From assembly GCF_000220705.2 (NCBI RefSeq), contig NZ_CP023202.1:6168501-6232500 (forward strand): 64,000 nucleotides of DNA, in the 5' to 3' direction. The notes beneath the pieces were generated by a model that saw only the letters and a program-made list of their open reading frames with translations, was not told where the DNA came from and did no database searches. The position numbers and the translations under genes were made by a program. Origin of the DNA: Streptomyces xinghaiensis S187 (lineage in GTDB: Bacteria; Actinomycetota; Actinomycetes; Streptomycetales; Streptomycetaceae). Positions within the stretch are counted from its first letter, which is position 1; each line of letters starts with the position of its first letter. Positions 18,099-27,199 of this stretch are shown here, piece by piece.

Positions 18099-19460
18099 GT
18101 GCACCAGCTTCGCGTGATCAACCCCGCGACCGAGGAGACTGTCGCGACCGTCCCGGCCGCCACCGCCGAGGACGTCGCCACCGCCGTGACCCGGGCCGCC
18201 GCCGCCCAGCGCGCCTGGGCCGCCCTCGCGCCCGCCGGCCGGGCCCGGCTGCTGCGCCGCTTCGCGGCCGCCGTCGACGGGCGGCTGGAGGAACTGGCGC
18301 GGCTGGAGGTGACCGAGGCCGGGCACCCCCTCGGCAACGCCCGCTGGGAGGCCGGCAACGTGCGGGACCTGCTCGACTACGCCGCCGGCGGAGTGGAGCG
18401 CCTCACCGGCAGCCAGATCCCGGTCGCGGGCGGGGTGAACCTCACCTTCCTGGAGCCGCTGGGCGTCGTCGCCGTCATCGCCCCGTGGAACTTCCCGATG
18501 CCCATCGCCGCCTGGGGCACCGCCCCCGCCCTGGCGGCGGGCAACGCCGTCCTCCTCAAGCCCGCGGAGACCACTCCGCTGACCGCGCTGCGCCTGGCCG
18601 AACTGGCGCTCGAGGCCGGACTGCCCGAAGGGCTCTTCCAGGTACTGCCCGGCACCGGGCCCGTCGCCGGCAACGCCCTCGTCGAACACCCGGACGTCGC
18701 CAAGGTCGTCTTCACCGGCTCCACCGCCGTCGGGAAGTCCGTCATGGCGAAGTGCGCGGCGCACGTCAAGCGGGTCACGCTCGAACTGGGCGGCAAGAGC
18801 CCCAACCTCGTCTTCGCCGACGCCGACCTCGAACGGGCCGCGGCCGCCGCCCCCGGCTCCTTCCTCGACAACACCGGCCAGGACTGCTGCGCCCGCAGCC
18901 GCATCCTGGTGCAGGCCTCCGCCTACGACCGGTTCATGGAACTGCTCGAACCCGCCGTGCACGCCTTCACGGCCGGCGACCCGGCCGACCCCGCCACCCT
19001 CATGGGCCCGCTGATCTCGGCCGCGCAGCGGGAGCGCGTACGGTCCCACGTCCCCGAGGACGCGCCCGCCGCCATCCGGGGCACGGCCCCCGCGGGCAGG
19101 GGCTTCTGGTACCCCGCGACCGTCCTGGAGGCCGCCGGGGCGGGCAGCGCCGCCGTCGAGGAGGTGTTCGGGCCCGTCGCCGTCGTCCAGCGCTTCAAGG
19201 ACGAGGCGGAGGCGGTACGGCTGGCCAACGCCACCCGCTACGGGCTGTCCGGCTCGGTCTGGACCCGGGACACCGGACGGGCCCTGCGGGTCTCCCGCGC
19301 GGTGGCGGCCGGCAACCTCTCCGTCAACTCGCACAGCAGTGTGCGCTATTCGACCCCGTTCGGCGGCTACAAGGAGTCCGGGATCGGGCGGGAGCTGGGC
19401 CCGGGCGCGCTCGCCGCCTTCACCGAGACCAAGAACGTGTTCATCAGCACCGACGAGTGA
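18099..19460 (+). CDS. Aldehyde dehydrogenase (NAD(P)+), gamma-glutamyl aldehyde type inferred
   Basis: 453 codons from GTG 18099, preceded by GGGGAG. Standard ALDH superfamily motifs: APWNFPMPIAAWG, LKPAETTPLTAL (cofactor), FTGSTAVGKSVM, the general base Glu in VTLELGGKSPN, the nucleophile in NTGQDCCARSR (Cys 263), EEVFGPVAVVQRF and PFGGYKESGIGREL near the C-terminus. In the GlnA4-type pathway the ligase product is oxidised at the former hydroxyl carbon; this enzyme would take the aldehyde to the acid (gamma-glutamylglycine if the substrate is ethanolamine). It lies 140 bases after the ligase gene and 102 before the SDR gene in the same direction. The substrate is inferred. Confidence 0.9.
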   Translation: MHQLRVINPATEETVATVPAATAEDVATAVTRAAAAQRAWAALAPAGRARLLRRFAAAVDGRLEELARLEVTEAGHPLGNARWEAGNVRDLLDYAAGGVERLTGSQIPVAGGVNLTFLEPLGVVAVIAPWNFPMPIAAWGTAPALAAGNAVLLKPAETTPLTALRLAELALEAGLPEGLFQVLPGTGPVAGNALVEHPDVAKVVFTGSTAVGKSVMAKCAAHVKRVTLELGGKSPNLVFADADLERAAAAAPGSFLDNTGQDCCARSRILVQASAYDRFMELLEPAVHAFTAGDPADPATLMGPLISAAQRERVRSHVPEDAPAAIRGTAPAGRGFWYPATVLEAAGAGSAAVEEVFGPVAVVQRFKDEAEAVRLANATRYGLSGSVWTRDTGRALRVSRAVAAGNLSVNSHSSVRYSTPFGGYKESGIGRELGPGALAAFTETKNVFISTDE

Positions 19461-19562
19461 CGACGCCCGGGGGCACGCCCGTGCGCCCCGGCGTCCGGGA
19501 GCGCCGGCCCCCCGCCGCCGCCCGCGGCCCGACCCCCGGCACCGACCAGCGAGGAGAACCCC

Positions 19563-20345
19563 GTGACCGATCAGCCCCTGTGCCGCCGCCTCCCCGGGCG
19601 CACCGCCGTCGTCACCGGAGCGGGCAGCGGCATCGGCCTCGCCGCCGCCCGCCGGCTCGCCTCCGAGGGCGCCAACGTCGTCTGCGCGGACATCGACGAG
19701 CGGGCGGGCAAGGCCGCCGCCGAGGAGACCGGCGGGCTGTTCGCCGCCGTGGACGTCACCGACGAGAGCCAGGTCGAGGCGCTGTTCCGGACGGCGTACG
19801 AGACGTACGGCTCGGTCGACGTGGCCTTCAACAACGCCGGGATCTCGCCCCCCGACGACGACTCGATCCTCACCACCGGCCTCGACGCCTGGAAACGCGT
19901 CCAGGAGGTCAACCTCACCTCCGTCTACCTCTGCTGCAAGTACGCCATCCCGTACATGCGGCGGCAGCGGAAGGGCTCGGTGATCAACACGGCGTCCTTC
20001 GTCGCCAGGATGGGCGCCGCCACCTCCCAGATCAGCTACACCGCCTCCAAGGGCGGCGTGCTCGCGATGTCCCGCGAGCTGGGCGTGCAGTTCGCCCGCG
20101 AGGGCATCCGCGTCAACGCCCTGTGCCCCGGGCCGGTCAACACCCCTCTGCTGAAGGAGCTGTTCGCCAAGGACCCGGAGCGGGCCGCGCGCCGGCTGGT
20201 GCACGTCCCCGTGGGCCGCTTCGCCGAGCCGGAGGAGATCGCCGCGGCCGTCGCCTTCCTCGCCAGCGACGACTCCTCCTTCGTCAACGCGGCGGAGTTC
20301 CTGGTCGACGGCGGGCTCGCGGGCGCGTACGTCACCCCGCTCTAG
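19563..20345 (+). CDS. Short-chain dehydrogenase/reductase of the gamma-glutamylation cluster
   Basis: 260 codons from GTG 19563, preceded by GAGGAGA. Classical SDR: TGAGSGIG cofactor loop (about 19-26), acidic residue after beta-2 (CADIDER, so NAD-preferring), NNAGIS, catalytic Ser in NTASF, YTASK (Tyr and Lys), and a C-terminal SFVNAAEFLVDGG. It follows the aldehyde dehydrogenase in the same orientation and could oxidise the hydroxyl of gamma-glutamylethanolamide to the aldehyde, the missing step between ligase and ALDH. That assignment is inference from position; by sequence alone it could be any 3-oxoacyl-ACP-reductase-like SDR. Confidence 0.88.
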   Translation: MTDQPLCRRLPGRTAVVTGAGSGIGLAAARRLASEGANVVCADIDERAGKAAAEETGGLFAAVDVTDESQVEALFRTAYETYGSVDVAFNNAGISPPDDDSILTTGLDAWKRVQEVNLTSVYLCCKYAIPYMRRQRKGSVINTASFVARMGAATSQISYTASKGGVLAMSRELGVQFAREGIRVNALCPGPVNTPLLKELFAKDPERAARRLVHVPVGRFAEPEEIAAAVAFLASDDSSFVNAAEFLVDGGLAGAYVTPL

Positions 20346-20424
20346 CGGGGCGGGGCGGTACGGGCACGGTGGTACGGGGGATGCCGGCCGCGAGGACTGG
20401 TGTACGAACCGTAACCGTCCGCCG

Positions 20425-20430
20425 TAGGCT
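20425..20430 (+). promoter_or_regulatory. -10 box of the DUF2510 gene, leaderless type
   Basis: TAGGCT; its last base is six bases from the GTG start at 20437. No Shine-Dalgarno is present and no clear -35 is seen. Confidence 0.5.
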
Positions 20431-20436
20431 GATCGC

Positions 20437-21465
20437 GTGAGCATGACGACACCCCCCGGCTGGTACCCGGACCCCGGACACACGGGCGGCGGCCCGGCAC
20501 TGGAACGCTGGTGGGACGGTTCCGGCTGGACCGACCACACCCGGCAGGCACAGGCCGCCGCCCCGGCCGCGGCGACCCCGCCGGGCGGCTTCGGCGGCAC
20601 GGCCGGCTTCGGCCCGCCCGAGCCGCCGGACCTGCCTCCGTACGGCATCCGGGACCGGCAGACGTCCCCCGGCGCCTCGCGCGGCACGAAACTCGCCGTG
20701 CTGGTCACCGCGGCGGTGGTGCTGGTCGCGGCCATCGCCGGCGGCATCGTCCTGCTGGACGGCGAGGACTCCGGCACGGCGTCCTCACCCGGGCCGGGCC
20801 TCTCCGACCGGCCCGTCCCCACCGTCCCCTCCCCGTCCCTGCCGGACGGCGGCGACGGCGGCCCCGAGGCCTCCCCGGACGGCTCCCCGGACGGCGGCGG
20901 GGAACCGCCCGGGTCCGGCGACCGTGCCATGGATGCCCTCAACGGCATCTACCTCCCCGTGCCCGAGGGCTGGGAGGGCCGCAGCGGCACCAACGGGGCG
21001 GGCCTCACCACGGGCCCGTACCCCTGCCCCGGCGACAAGAAGCTCAAGTGCGTCCGCGGCGGCGTCAACTCCCAGGCGGCGGAGGGCCACAAGGCCACCA
21101 CGGCCAAGGGCGTCGCCGAGGAGGACATCGCGAAGAACGCCGAGGCCTCCTACGGCAAGAGCCCCAGCAGCGGCAGCGACGCCTACGGCGGCATCACCTC
21201 GCGCAAGGAGGTGAAGTCCGAACCGGTCACGGTCGCGGGCGAGCAGGGGCATCTGGTGCGCTGGAAGCTCTCCACGGCCGAGGGCGCGGGCGGCTATGTG
21301 CAGTCGGTCGCCTTCCCCTCGCCGCTGGACCCGGAGAGGTTCGTGGTCATCCGCTTCGGCTTCGACGCGAGTGAGAAGGCGCCGGACCTCTCGGAGATGG
21401 ACGCGATCACCGCGGGCGTCGAACCGCTGACCGGGCCCGGGGGGACAGCCGGACGCGAGGTCTGA
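20437..21465 (+). CDS. DUF2510 single-pass membrane protein
   Basis: 342 codons. The N-terminus holds a DUF2510 module (PPGWYPDPGHTGGGPALERWWDGSGWTDHT, with the WYPDP and RWWDG..WT signatures). A Pro/Gly-rich cytoplasmic linker, one transmembrane helix (LAVLVTAAVVLVAAIAGGIVLL, about 88-109), a Ser/Pro/Gly-rich stalk, and an extracellular domain of about 170 residues follow. That domain has two cysteines (PYPCPGDKKLKCVRG) likely to form a disulphide. DUF2510 is thought to be a small protein- or ligand-interaction module of actinobacterial envelope proteins; no activity can be assigned. A TAGGCT box six bases upstream of the GTG suggests leaderless expression; ATG 20443 is an alternative start. 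Confidence 0.82.
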   Translation: MSMTTPPGWYPDPGHTGGGPALERWWDGSGWTDHTRQAQAAAPAAATPPGGFGGTAGFGPPEPPDLPPYGIRDRQTSPGASRGTKLAVLVTAAVVLVAAIAGGIVLLDGEDSGTASSPGPGLSDRPVPTVPSPSLPDGGDGGPEASPDGSPDGGGEPPGSGDRAMDALNGIYLPVPEGWEGRSGTNGAGLTTGPYPCPGDKKLKCVRGGVNSQAAEGHKATTAKGVAEEDIAKNAEASYGKSPSSGSDAYGGITSRKEVKSEPVTVAGEQGHLVRWKLSTAEGAGGYVQSVAFPSPLDPERFVVIRFGFDASEKAPDLSEMDAITAGVEPLTGPGGTAGREV

Positions 21466-21504
21466 GCCGGGAGCCGGGCCCGACCGCGGGCCCGGCGGGA
21501 ACGG

Positions 21505-22710
21505 TCAGAGGAAGGTCTGCCCCTCGCCCCGGTACGTCGGCACCGAGGCGACCACCCGGTCGTCCTCGACCAGCAGCAACTCCTCGAACCGCTCGCACAG
21601 TTCACCGGCCTTGGCGTGCCGGAACCACACCTTGTCGCCGATCGCCAGCTCGTCCGCCGCCCGGCCCAGCAGCGGCGTCTGCACCTCCCCGGCGCCCTCC
21701 CGCGGCTCGTAGCGCAGCCCCTCCGGGAGGTGCGGCACGGGCAGCCGGTCCCGCCCCGCCGCGCCGGACGCCGGATAGCCGCCGCCCAGCACGGTCGCGA
21801 CCCCGGGCCCCGGGCGGCGGACGACGGGCAGCGCGAAGAGCGCCGCCGGACGGCCCCGGAACGAGGTGTAGTCGTCGAACAGCCGCGGCATGAACAGGCC
21901 CGAGCCCGCGGCGATCTCCGTCACCGCGTCCTCGGCCGCCGTGTGCTGCACGCTGCCCGTGCCGCCGCCGTTGACGAACTCCAGCTCCGGCGCCACGTCC
22001 CGTACCGCGCGCACCGCCTCCGCCCGCCGGGCCGCGAGCTCCCGCCGCGCCGCAGCCTGCATCAGCCGCACCGCCCGGGAGCGCAGCGGCCGGCCCGCCA
22101 CCGCGTCACCCACCCCGGCCACATGCCCCTCGTACGCCATCAGCCCCACCAGCCGGAAGCCGGGACGGCGGACGACCGCGCGGGCCAGCTCCGCCAGCCG
22201 CTCCGGCGCGTGCAGCGGCGAGCGCCGCGGACCGATGCGGACCCGCCCGCCCAGCAGCCACAGCGAGGTGTCCAGTTCCAGGCAGACCCGGACCTCCTGG
22301 CGGCCGTCCCCGCCCCGCGCCGCGTCGATCAGATCGAGCTGGCGGGTGTCGTCCACCATGACGGTCACCGCGCCCGCGAGCTTGGGGTCGGCCGTCAGTT
22401 CGGCGAACCGCGCCCGGTCCGCCGAGGGATATGCCAGCAGCACGTCCGCCGTTCCGGAGCGGGCCAGCCACAGCGACTCGGCCAGGGTGAAGGACATCAC
22501 GCCGCGGAAACCGTCCAGCGCCAGCACCCGGTCCAACAGGGTTCGGCAGCGCACCGACTTGGACGCCACCCGGAGCGGTTTGCCCCCGGCGCGGCGGACG
22601 AGATCGGCGGCATTGGCGTCGAAAGCCGCCAGGTCGACGATCGCCAGAGGGGCGTCGAAGCGGTCGGTGGCCCGGTCGTAGCGGGTCCTGTCTCGGTGCG
22701 GGGCGGCCAT
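21505..22710 (-). CDS. PLP-dependent amino acid deaminase/aldolase (alanine racemase N-terminal fold)
   Basis: 401 codons from ATG 22710. A 745-codon frame on this strand is mostly upstream shadow; the homologous part begins at MAAPHRDRTRYDRATDRFDAPLAIVDLAAFDANAADLVRRAG. The PLP lysine is in KPLRVASKSVRC, typical of the alanine racemase/D-threonine aldolase fold-type III barrel. Later marks are LMAYEGHVAGVGD, EFVNGGGTGSVQ, LGGGYPASG, and the C-terminal metal-site-like region VWFRHAKAGELCERF. The family covers D-threonine aldolases and D-serine dehydratase-like enzymes; the reaction here is probably cleavage or deamination of a beta-hydroxy-D-amino acid. The gene converges on the DUF2510 gene, 39 bases apart. 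Confidence 0.85.
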   Translation of the reverse strand: MAAPHRDRTRYDRATDRFDAPLAIVDLAAFDANAADLVRRAGGKPLRVASKSVRCRTLLDRVLALDGFRGVMSFTLAESLWLARSGTADVLLAYPSADRARFAELTADPKLAGAVTVMVDDTRQLDLIDAARGGDGRQEVRVCLELDTSLWLLGGRVRIGPRRSPLHAPERLAELARAVVRRPGFRLVGLMAYEGHVAGVGDAVAGRPLRSRAVRLMQAAARRELAARRAEAVRAVRDVAPELEFVNGGGTGSVQHTAAEDAVTEIAAGSGLFMPRLFDDYTSFRGRPAALFALPVVRRPGPGVATVLGGGYPASGAAGRDRLPVPHLPEGLRYEPREGAGEVQTPLLGRAADELAIGDKVWFRHAKAGELCERFEELLLVEDDRVVASVPTYRGEGQTFL

Positions 22711-22924
22711 GCGGTCACCCTGCCAGACGGCATTACCGCTGGGTAGGGGGACGGCCCGGGCAAACCGGCCAAGCAGCCGCTTCGGTTGCCGCGCCGGTGG
22801 TTCCGCGTCGTAGAGTGACGCCCATGCCACGGCCTTCCGGTTGCCGGTGGCATGACCGACCATGAAAAGGCCTGCCCCGCAAGGTGACCAGCGGCCCGGG
22901 CGAGCACGAACCGAAGGGGGGCGG

Positions 22925-24160
22925 ATGAGCGCCGAGGCCCCACGCGCGTCCGCCCGCCGGTCCGAGGACTTCCCGCCCCCGCCGCCCGGCAGCCCGCCGC
23001 CCTGGCCCGGCCCGCCCCCGCACCCGCCCGCCGCTCCGCCGGGACCCGCGGACGCCCCCGCACCGCCACGGGGCACGCCACCGCGGCCCCCGGCACCCCC
23101 GCGCCCGGCCGGTGCCCCGCCCCGCCCGGGCGTGCCCCCGCAGCCCCAACAGCCGCCGCCCGCACCGCAGGAGAGCTGGTTCGCCCCGGCACCCCCCGCG
23201 TCCGGGCACGGCGGCACCACCGGGACGGACCGGACGGCTCCGCCCGGCGGCGCGCCCCGCCCCCGCTTCGCCTGGGAGGACTGGGAGAACTGGGACGGCG
23301 GCCGGCAGGACGGACGCGACGGGCGCGGCCGCGAACTGCCCCGCCTCCCGCTCCGGCAGCGGCTCCGCCGCCTCACCCCCCGGGCGGTGGCCGAACGGCT
23401 GGCGCGGATACGGCCGCCGGTGCGCACCGCCGGCATCGCCGGCTGCCTCGTCCTCGGCCTCGGCCTGCTCGGCGGGGCCGCCGCGGGAAGCTGGCTGACC
23501 GGCGGCACCGGCGAACAGACCGCCGCGGGAAGCGAGTTCACCCGGGCACGCGAGCTCTGGCACAGCGTCCCGGTCGACGAGATCTTCCCCCGCTCGCTCT
23601 CCGGCGACGGCGCGGGCCCCGGCGGCACCGACCGCACCTGGGTCCGGATCGCCGTCGCCCCGGACGGTGACTGCGCCGCGGCCTTCGACCCGCTGCTGGC
23701 CAAGGTCCTCTCCCCGGCCGGCTGCGAACGCCTGCTGCGCGCCACCTACGTGGACGCGACCAGCAGCAGCGTCACCACCGTCGGACTGGTCGTCACCCGG
23801 ACCGACCGGGCCGCCATGAAGGCGCTCCACGACCGCTTCGAACGGGAGGACCTCGGCGACCGCGCCGACCTGATCCCGCGTCCGTACGCCGCGCCGGACA
23901 CCCCGGCCGAGGACTTCGGCGACGCACAGCGCGCTTCCTGGACCGTCCGCGTGCTGCCGGACCTCCCGGCCGTCGTCTACGCCGTCTCCGGCTTCGCCGA
24001 CGGCCGGACGGTGAGCGACCGGCTCTCCGCCGAGGAGGCCACCGCCGAGGGCGCGACCGCCGCCCCCGCCCAGGCCGGCCTCGGCCATGACGCCCGGGGT
24101 GTCGCGGACCGCGTGGAACGCGGCTTCCGCGACGCCGCCACCGAGGAGGAGCGCGGATGA
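22925..24160 (+). CDS. Pro-rich single-pass membrane protein coupled to a mycosin-type protease
   Basis: 411 codons from ATG 22925, set by GAAGGGGG. Residues about 15-150 are cytoplasmic and dominated by proline; an aromatic/acidic patch (FAWEDWENWDGG) follows. One transmembrane helix (GIAGCLVLGLGLLGGAAAGSWL) leads to an extracellular domain of about 220 residues containing two cysteines (GDCAAAF and AGCERLL). The extracellular part is alpha/beta with the strand ASWTVRVLPDLPAVVYAVSGFADG. The stop overlaps the start of the S8 protease (ATGA), which implies coupled translation and a common job, for example as membrane anchor, activator or substrate of the protease. I do not recognise a named domain. 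Confidence 0.8.
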   Translation: MSAEAPRASARRSEDFPPPPPGSPPPWPGPPPHPPAAPPGPADAPAPPRGTPPRPPAPPRPAGAPPRPGVPPQPQQPPPAPQESWFAPAPPASGHGGTTGTDRTAPPGGAPRPRFAWEDWENWDGGRQDGRDGRGRELPRLPLRQRLRRLTPRAVAERLARIRPPVRTAGIAGCLVLGLGLLGGAAAGSWLTGGTGEQTAAGSEFTRARELWHSVPVDEIFPRSLSGDGAGPGGTDRTWVRIAVAPDGDCAAAFDPLLAKVLSPAGCERLLRATYVDATSSSVTTVGLVVTRTDRAAMKALHDRFEREDLGDRADLIPRPYAAPDTPAEDFGDAQRASWTVRVLPDLPAVVYAVSGFADGRTVSDRLSAEEATAEGATAAPAQAGLGHDARGVADRVERGFRDAATEEERG

Positions 24161-25512
24161 CTCCGGACCGCACCCCGCACGACCGCCCGCGGGACCTCCC
24201 GGCGCCGCCCGCCGCCCCGTCCGCGCGGAGCCGGGCGCGGTGGCGGAAGACCACCGGACCGGCCGCCCGCGGCGCCGGCCGGCCCCGGCGCGGGCCCGCC
24301 GCCCGACGGCCGGCCGGGCGGGTGCGCCGGGCCGCCGCCGCGCTCCTCCTGGCCCTCGCGGCCACCGCCGCGGCCTCGGGTGTGTCCCCGGCCCACGCCG
24401 ACGCCATACGCGACCAGGAGTGGGCCCTGGACGCGCTCCGCACCGAGCGGGCCTGGCGGACCACTCAGGGGGAGGGCGTCACGGTCGCCGTCCTCGACAC
24501 CGGCGTCGACGGCGACCACCCGGATCTCACCGGCCAGGTGCTGCAGGGCAAGGACTTCATCGGCTTCGGGGCGCGGCCCGGCGACCGCGCCTGGGCCCGG
24601 CACGGCACCGCCATGGCCGGGATCATCGCGGGCCACGGGCACGGTCCCGGCAACGGCGACGGGGTCCTCGGCGTCGCCCCGCGCGCCAAGATCCTCCCGG
24701 TCCGGGTCATCCTGGAGGACAGCGACCCCGCCCGTAAGCGGGCCCGCGGCAACCGCGGCGGCGCGCTCGCCGAGGGCATCCGCTGGGCGGCGGACCAGGG
24801 CGCCGACGTGATCAACCTGTCCCTCGGCGACGACAGCGAGTCCGCGCACCCCGAGCCGGGCGAGGACTCCGCCGTGCAGTACGCCCTCGCCAAGGGCGCC
24901 GTGGTGGTCGCCTCCGCCGGCAACGGCGGCGAGGACGGCGACCGGGTCTCCTACCCCGCGGCCTACCCCGGCGTCATCGCCGTGACCGCCGTCGACCGCT
25001 TCGGCGCCCGCGCGCCCTTCTCCACCCGCCGCTGGTACGCCACCGTCTGCGCCCCCGGCGTGGACGTCGTCATAGCCGACCCGGACCGCCGCTACTACGA
25101 GGGCTGGGGCACCAGCGCCGCCGCCGCGTTCGTCTCCGGCTCGGCGGCCCTGGTCCGCTCGGCCCACCCCGGGCTGAGCCCCGCGCAGGTCAAGAAGCTG
25201 CTGGAGGACACCGCCCGGGACTCGCCACCCGGCGGCCGCGACGACGCCCTGGGGCGGGGCATGGTCGACCCGGCCGCGGCGATCCGGGCCGGCGGCGACC
25301 TCACCCCGCGCCCGCAGAAGCCGAGCCCCGTCCCGTACCAGAAGCGCTACTTCGGCGCGGGCCCGGCCGGCGACGGGGACGGCGACGGCGGCGGTGCCCT
25401 GCCGGCCACGTCCGCCGCCGTGGCGGGCGGCGCCCTCCTCGCCACCGCGGGCGTCCTCTGGCACGCCGGCCGCCGCAACCGCGACCCGGACCTCCTCTTC
25501 CCCCTGCGCTGA
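24157..25512 (+). CDS. Membrane-anchored S8 serine protease, mycosin type
   Basis: 451 codons. The N-terminus is a long basic region followed by a signal or anchor helix (AAAALLLALAATAAASGVSPAHADA). The subtilisin triad is complete: Asp in VTVAVLDTGVDGDH, His in ARHGTAMAGIIAG, Ser in GWGTSAAAAFVSGSAALV; the oxyanion Asn is in VVASAGNGG. A C-terminal Pro-rich linker, one transmembrane helix (LPATSAAVAGGALLATAGVLW) and the short basic tail HAGRRNRD complete the mycosin layout. Mycosins normally belong to type VII (ESX) secretion systems, where they support secretion and cleave substrates. No EccB, EccC, EccD or WXG100 gene is visible here, so this is a stand-alone member. It is translationally coupled to the Pro-rich membrane protein upstream. 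Confidence 0.9.
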   Translation: MTPDRTPHDRPRDLPAPPAAPSARSRARWRKTTGPAARGAGRPRRGPAARRPAGRVRRAAAALLLALAATAAASGVSPAHADAIRDQEWALDALRTERAWRTTQGEGVTVAVLDTGVDGDHPDLTGQVLQGKDFIGFGARPGDRAWARHGTAMAGIIAGHGHGPGNGDGVLGVAPRAKILPVRVILEDSDPARKRARGNRGGALAEGIRWAADQGADVINLSLGDDSESAHPEPGEDSAVQYALAKGAVVVASAGNGGEDGDRVSYPAAYPGVIAVTAVDRFGARAPFSTRRWYATVCAPGVDVVIADPDRRYYEGWGTSAAAAFVSGSAALVRSAHPGLSPAQVKKLLEDTARDSPPGGRDDALGRGMVDPAAAIRAGGDLTPRPQKPSPVPYQKRYFGAGPAGDGDGDGGGALPATSAAVAGGALLATAGVLWHAGRRNRDPDLLFPLR

Positions 25513-25565
25513 GCAGGGCTTCTACGGGGCGGCGGACCCGGGCCGGGGGCCGGCGGACCGGCCGA

Positions 25566-25571
25566 TACCCT
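25566..25571 (+). promoter_or_regulatory. -10 box of the SseB gene, leaderless type
   Basis: TACCCT; its last base is six bases from the GTG at 25578. No Shine-Dalgarno precedes the start. Confidence 0.45.
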
Positions 25572-25577
25572 CGACCC

Positions 25578-26318
25578 GTGGCCCTCAAGAACATCCCGGA
25601 ATCCCCCTTCTCCGACGACGACGGCTCCGCCGACCCCCGGCTCGCCGCCGCCCTCACGGCCTACGCCGGCGACCGCGCGGCCGAGCCCGCGGTGCTGTCC
25701 GCGCTGCCCGGTACCCGCCTGCTGGTCCCGGTCGTCGCCGTGCTCGGCGAGACCGAGACCGGCGCGGACGGCCTGCGCCGGGAGAAGACCAGCGACATGG
25801 CCGTGCCCACCCTCCGGGCCCCCGGCGGCCGCCGCGCCCTGCCGGCCTTCACCTCCACCGAGGCGCTGGCCCGCTGGGACCCGGAGGCCCGGCCGGTCGC
25901 CGTACCGTTCCGCCAGGCGCTGCGGGCCGCCGCCCACGAGCAGGCCGACACCGTGGTCCTGGACCTGGCCGGCCCGGTGCCGTACGAGCTCACCGGCCCG
26001 GCGCTGCTGGCGCTGGCCGAGGGCCGGGAGAGCGCCGACCCGCTCGCGGACCCCGCCGTCCGGGACGCGCTGCGCGCGGTGCTGGCCGCCGAGCCGGACG
26101 TCGTCCGGGCCCGGCTCGTCCCCGCGCGGGAGACCGACGGGACCCTCGCGCTCGTCCTCGCTCCGGAGGCGGACGCCCGCGAGGCCACCCGGCGGGTGGC
26201 GGGCGCGCTCGCCGCCGACGAGGTGCTGCGGGCCCGGCTGGTGCGCGGGCTGGACCTGGCGCCGCTCCCGGAGGGCACCCCGCTGCCGGGGGAGCCGCTC
26301 TTCACCCGGGAGGCGTAA
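25578..26318 (+). CDS. SseB-family protein
   Basis: 246 codons. Two SseB-like segments: DPRLAAALTAYAGDRAAEPAVLSALPGTRLLVPVVA and, after a polar loop, ALPAFTSTEALARWDPEARPVAVPFRQAL with DTVVLDLAGPVPYELTG. The last third (LRAVLAAEPDVVRARLVP, LALVLAPEADAREATRRVAGALA) resembles the C-terminal domain of enhanced-serine-sensitivity proteins. Cytoplasmic, no signal. The molecular role of the family is not established. The GTG start is preceded by a -10 box six bases away, suggesting a leaderless mRNA. The gene lies 57 bases before the aquaporin gene. Confidence 0.85.
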   Translation: MALKNIPESPFSDDDGSADPRLAAALTAYAGDRAAEPAVLSALPGTRLLVPVVAVLGETETGADGLRREKTSDMAVPTLRAPGGRRALPAFTSTEALARWDPEARPVAVPFRQALRAAAHEQADTVVLDLAGPVPYELTGPALLALAEGRESADPLADPAVRDALRAVLAAEPDVVRARLVPARETDGTLALVLAPEADAREATRRVAGALAADEVLRARLVRGLDLAPLPEGTPLPGEPLFTREA

Positions 26319-26375
26319 CGTCCGAAAACGCCCCACAATGCGGAGAGTCGTCATGATCTCTGTGAGGAGGGCGTC

Positions 26376-27113
26376 ATGGATGCGCGCAAAGCCGTGTCCG
26401 AGTTCCTGGGCACGCTGCTGCTGGTGTTCTTCGCGGTGGGTTCGGCCGTGCTCGGTGCCGAGTACATCGGCACCGTCGGCATCGCCCTGACCTTCGGCTT
26501 CACTCTTCTGGCCCTGGCCTACGCGCTGGGCCCGGTCTCCGGCTGCCACATCAACCCGGCGGTCACCCTCGGCATGCTGATGGCCGGGCGGCTCTCCCCG
26601 CGCGCGGCCGTCGAGTACTGGGTGGCGCAGGTGCTGGGCGGCATCACCGGAGCGCTGCTGCTGTTCATCCTGGCCAAGCAGGTACCGGGCCTGGAGACGA
26701 GCGGCGCCTTCGGCAGCAACGGCTACGGCTACCGCTCGCCGGTCGGCGTCAACACCTTCGGCGCGCTGATCGCCGAGACCGTCCTGACCTTCCTGCTGGT
26801 CTACGTGATCCTGGACGTCACCCACCGGGTCGCGGTGGTCGGCTTCGACGGCCTGGCGATGGGCCTGGCGCTGGCCGCGGTCCATCTCGTCGGCATCCCG
26901 CTCACCGGTACGTCCGTGAACCCGGCCCGGTCCATCGGCCCCGCGATCTTCGCCGGCCCGGACGCCCTGGCGCAGCTCTGGCTCTTCATCCTGGCGCCGC
27001 TGGCCGGCGGGGCGCTGGCCGCGGTCGTGCACGCGGTGACGCACCCGGCCGGGGAGCCGCGGCAGATCGCCGACGAGGCCGCGGCCGCGGACGCCGGGGG
27101 CGGCCGGCGGTGA
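26376..27113 (+). CDS. MIP-family aquaporin (AqpZ-like)
   Basis: 245 codons, ATG preceded by GGAGGG. Six transmembrane helices plus the two half-helices with NPA motifs: HINPAVTLGML (first) and SVNPARSIGPAIF (second). The Arg after the second NPA and the aromatic/His pattern (GCHINPA) point to a narrow, water-selective channel rather than a glycerol facilitator. The first half begins AVSEFLGTLLLVFFAVGSAVL, the usual helix 1. The role is osmotic water flow across the cytoplasmic membrane. The C-terminal 20 residues are acidic and Ala-rich. It ends convergently with the DUF1844 gene. Confidence 0.93.
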   Translation: MDARKAVSEFLGTLLLVFFAVGSAVLGAEYIGTVGIALTFGFTLLALAYALGPVSGCHINPAVTLGMLMAGRLSPRAAVEYWVAQVLGGITGALLLFILAKQVPGLETSGAFGSNGYGYRSPVGVNTFGALIAETVLTFLLVYVILDVTHRVAVVGFDGLAMGLALAAVHLVGIPLTGTSVNPARSIGPAIFAGPDALAQLWLFILAPLAGGALAAVVHAVTHPAGEPRQIADEAAAADAGGGRR

Positions 27114-27199
27114 CCGGCCCGGGCCCCGGTGCCCGTAGGTGCGTACGGCCGGTGTGCCGTCGGCCGGACGGCTCGCCGGGCGCCCCGGCCCTCCCGTCC

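Noticed and set aside
17919..20948. 1009-codon minus-strand frame opposite the aldehyde dehydrogenase and SDR genes
   Set aside because: Antisense artefact; no domain, opposite two certain dehydrogenases.
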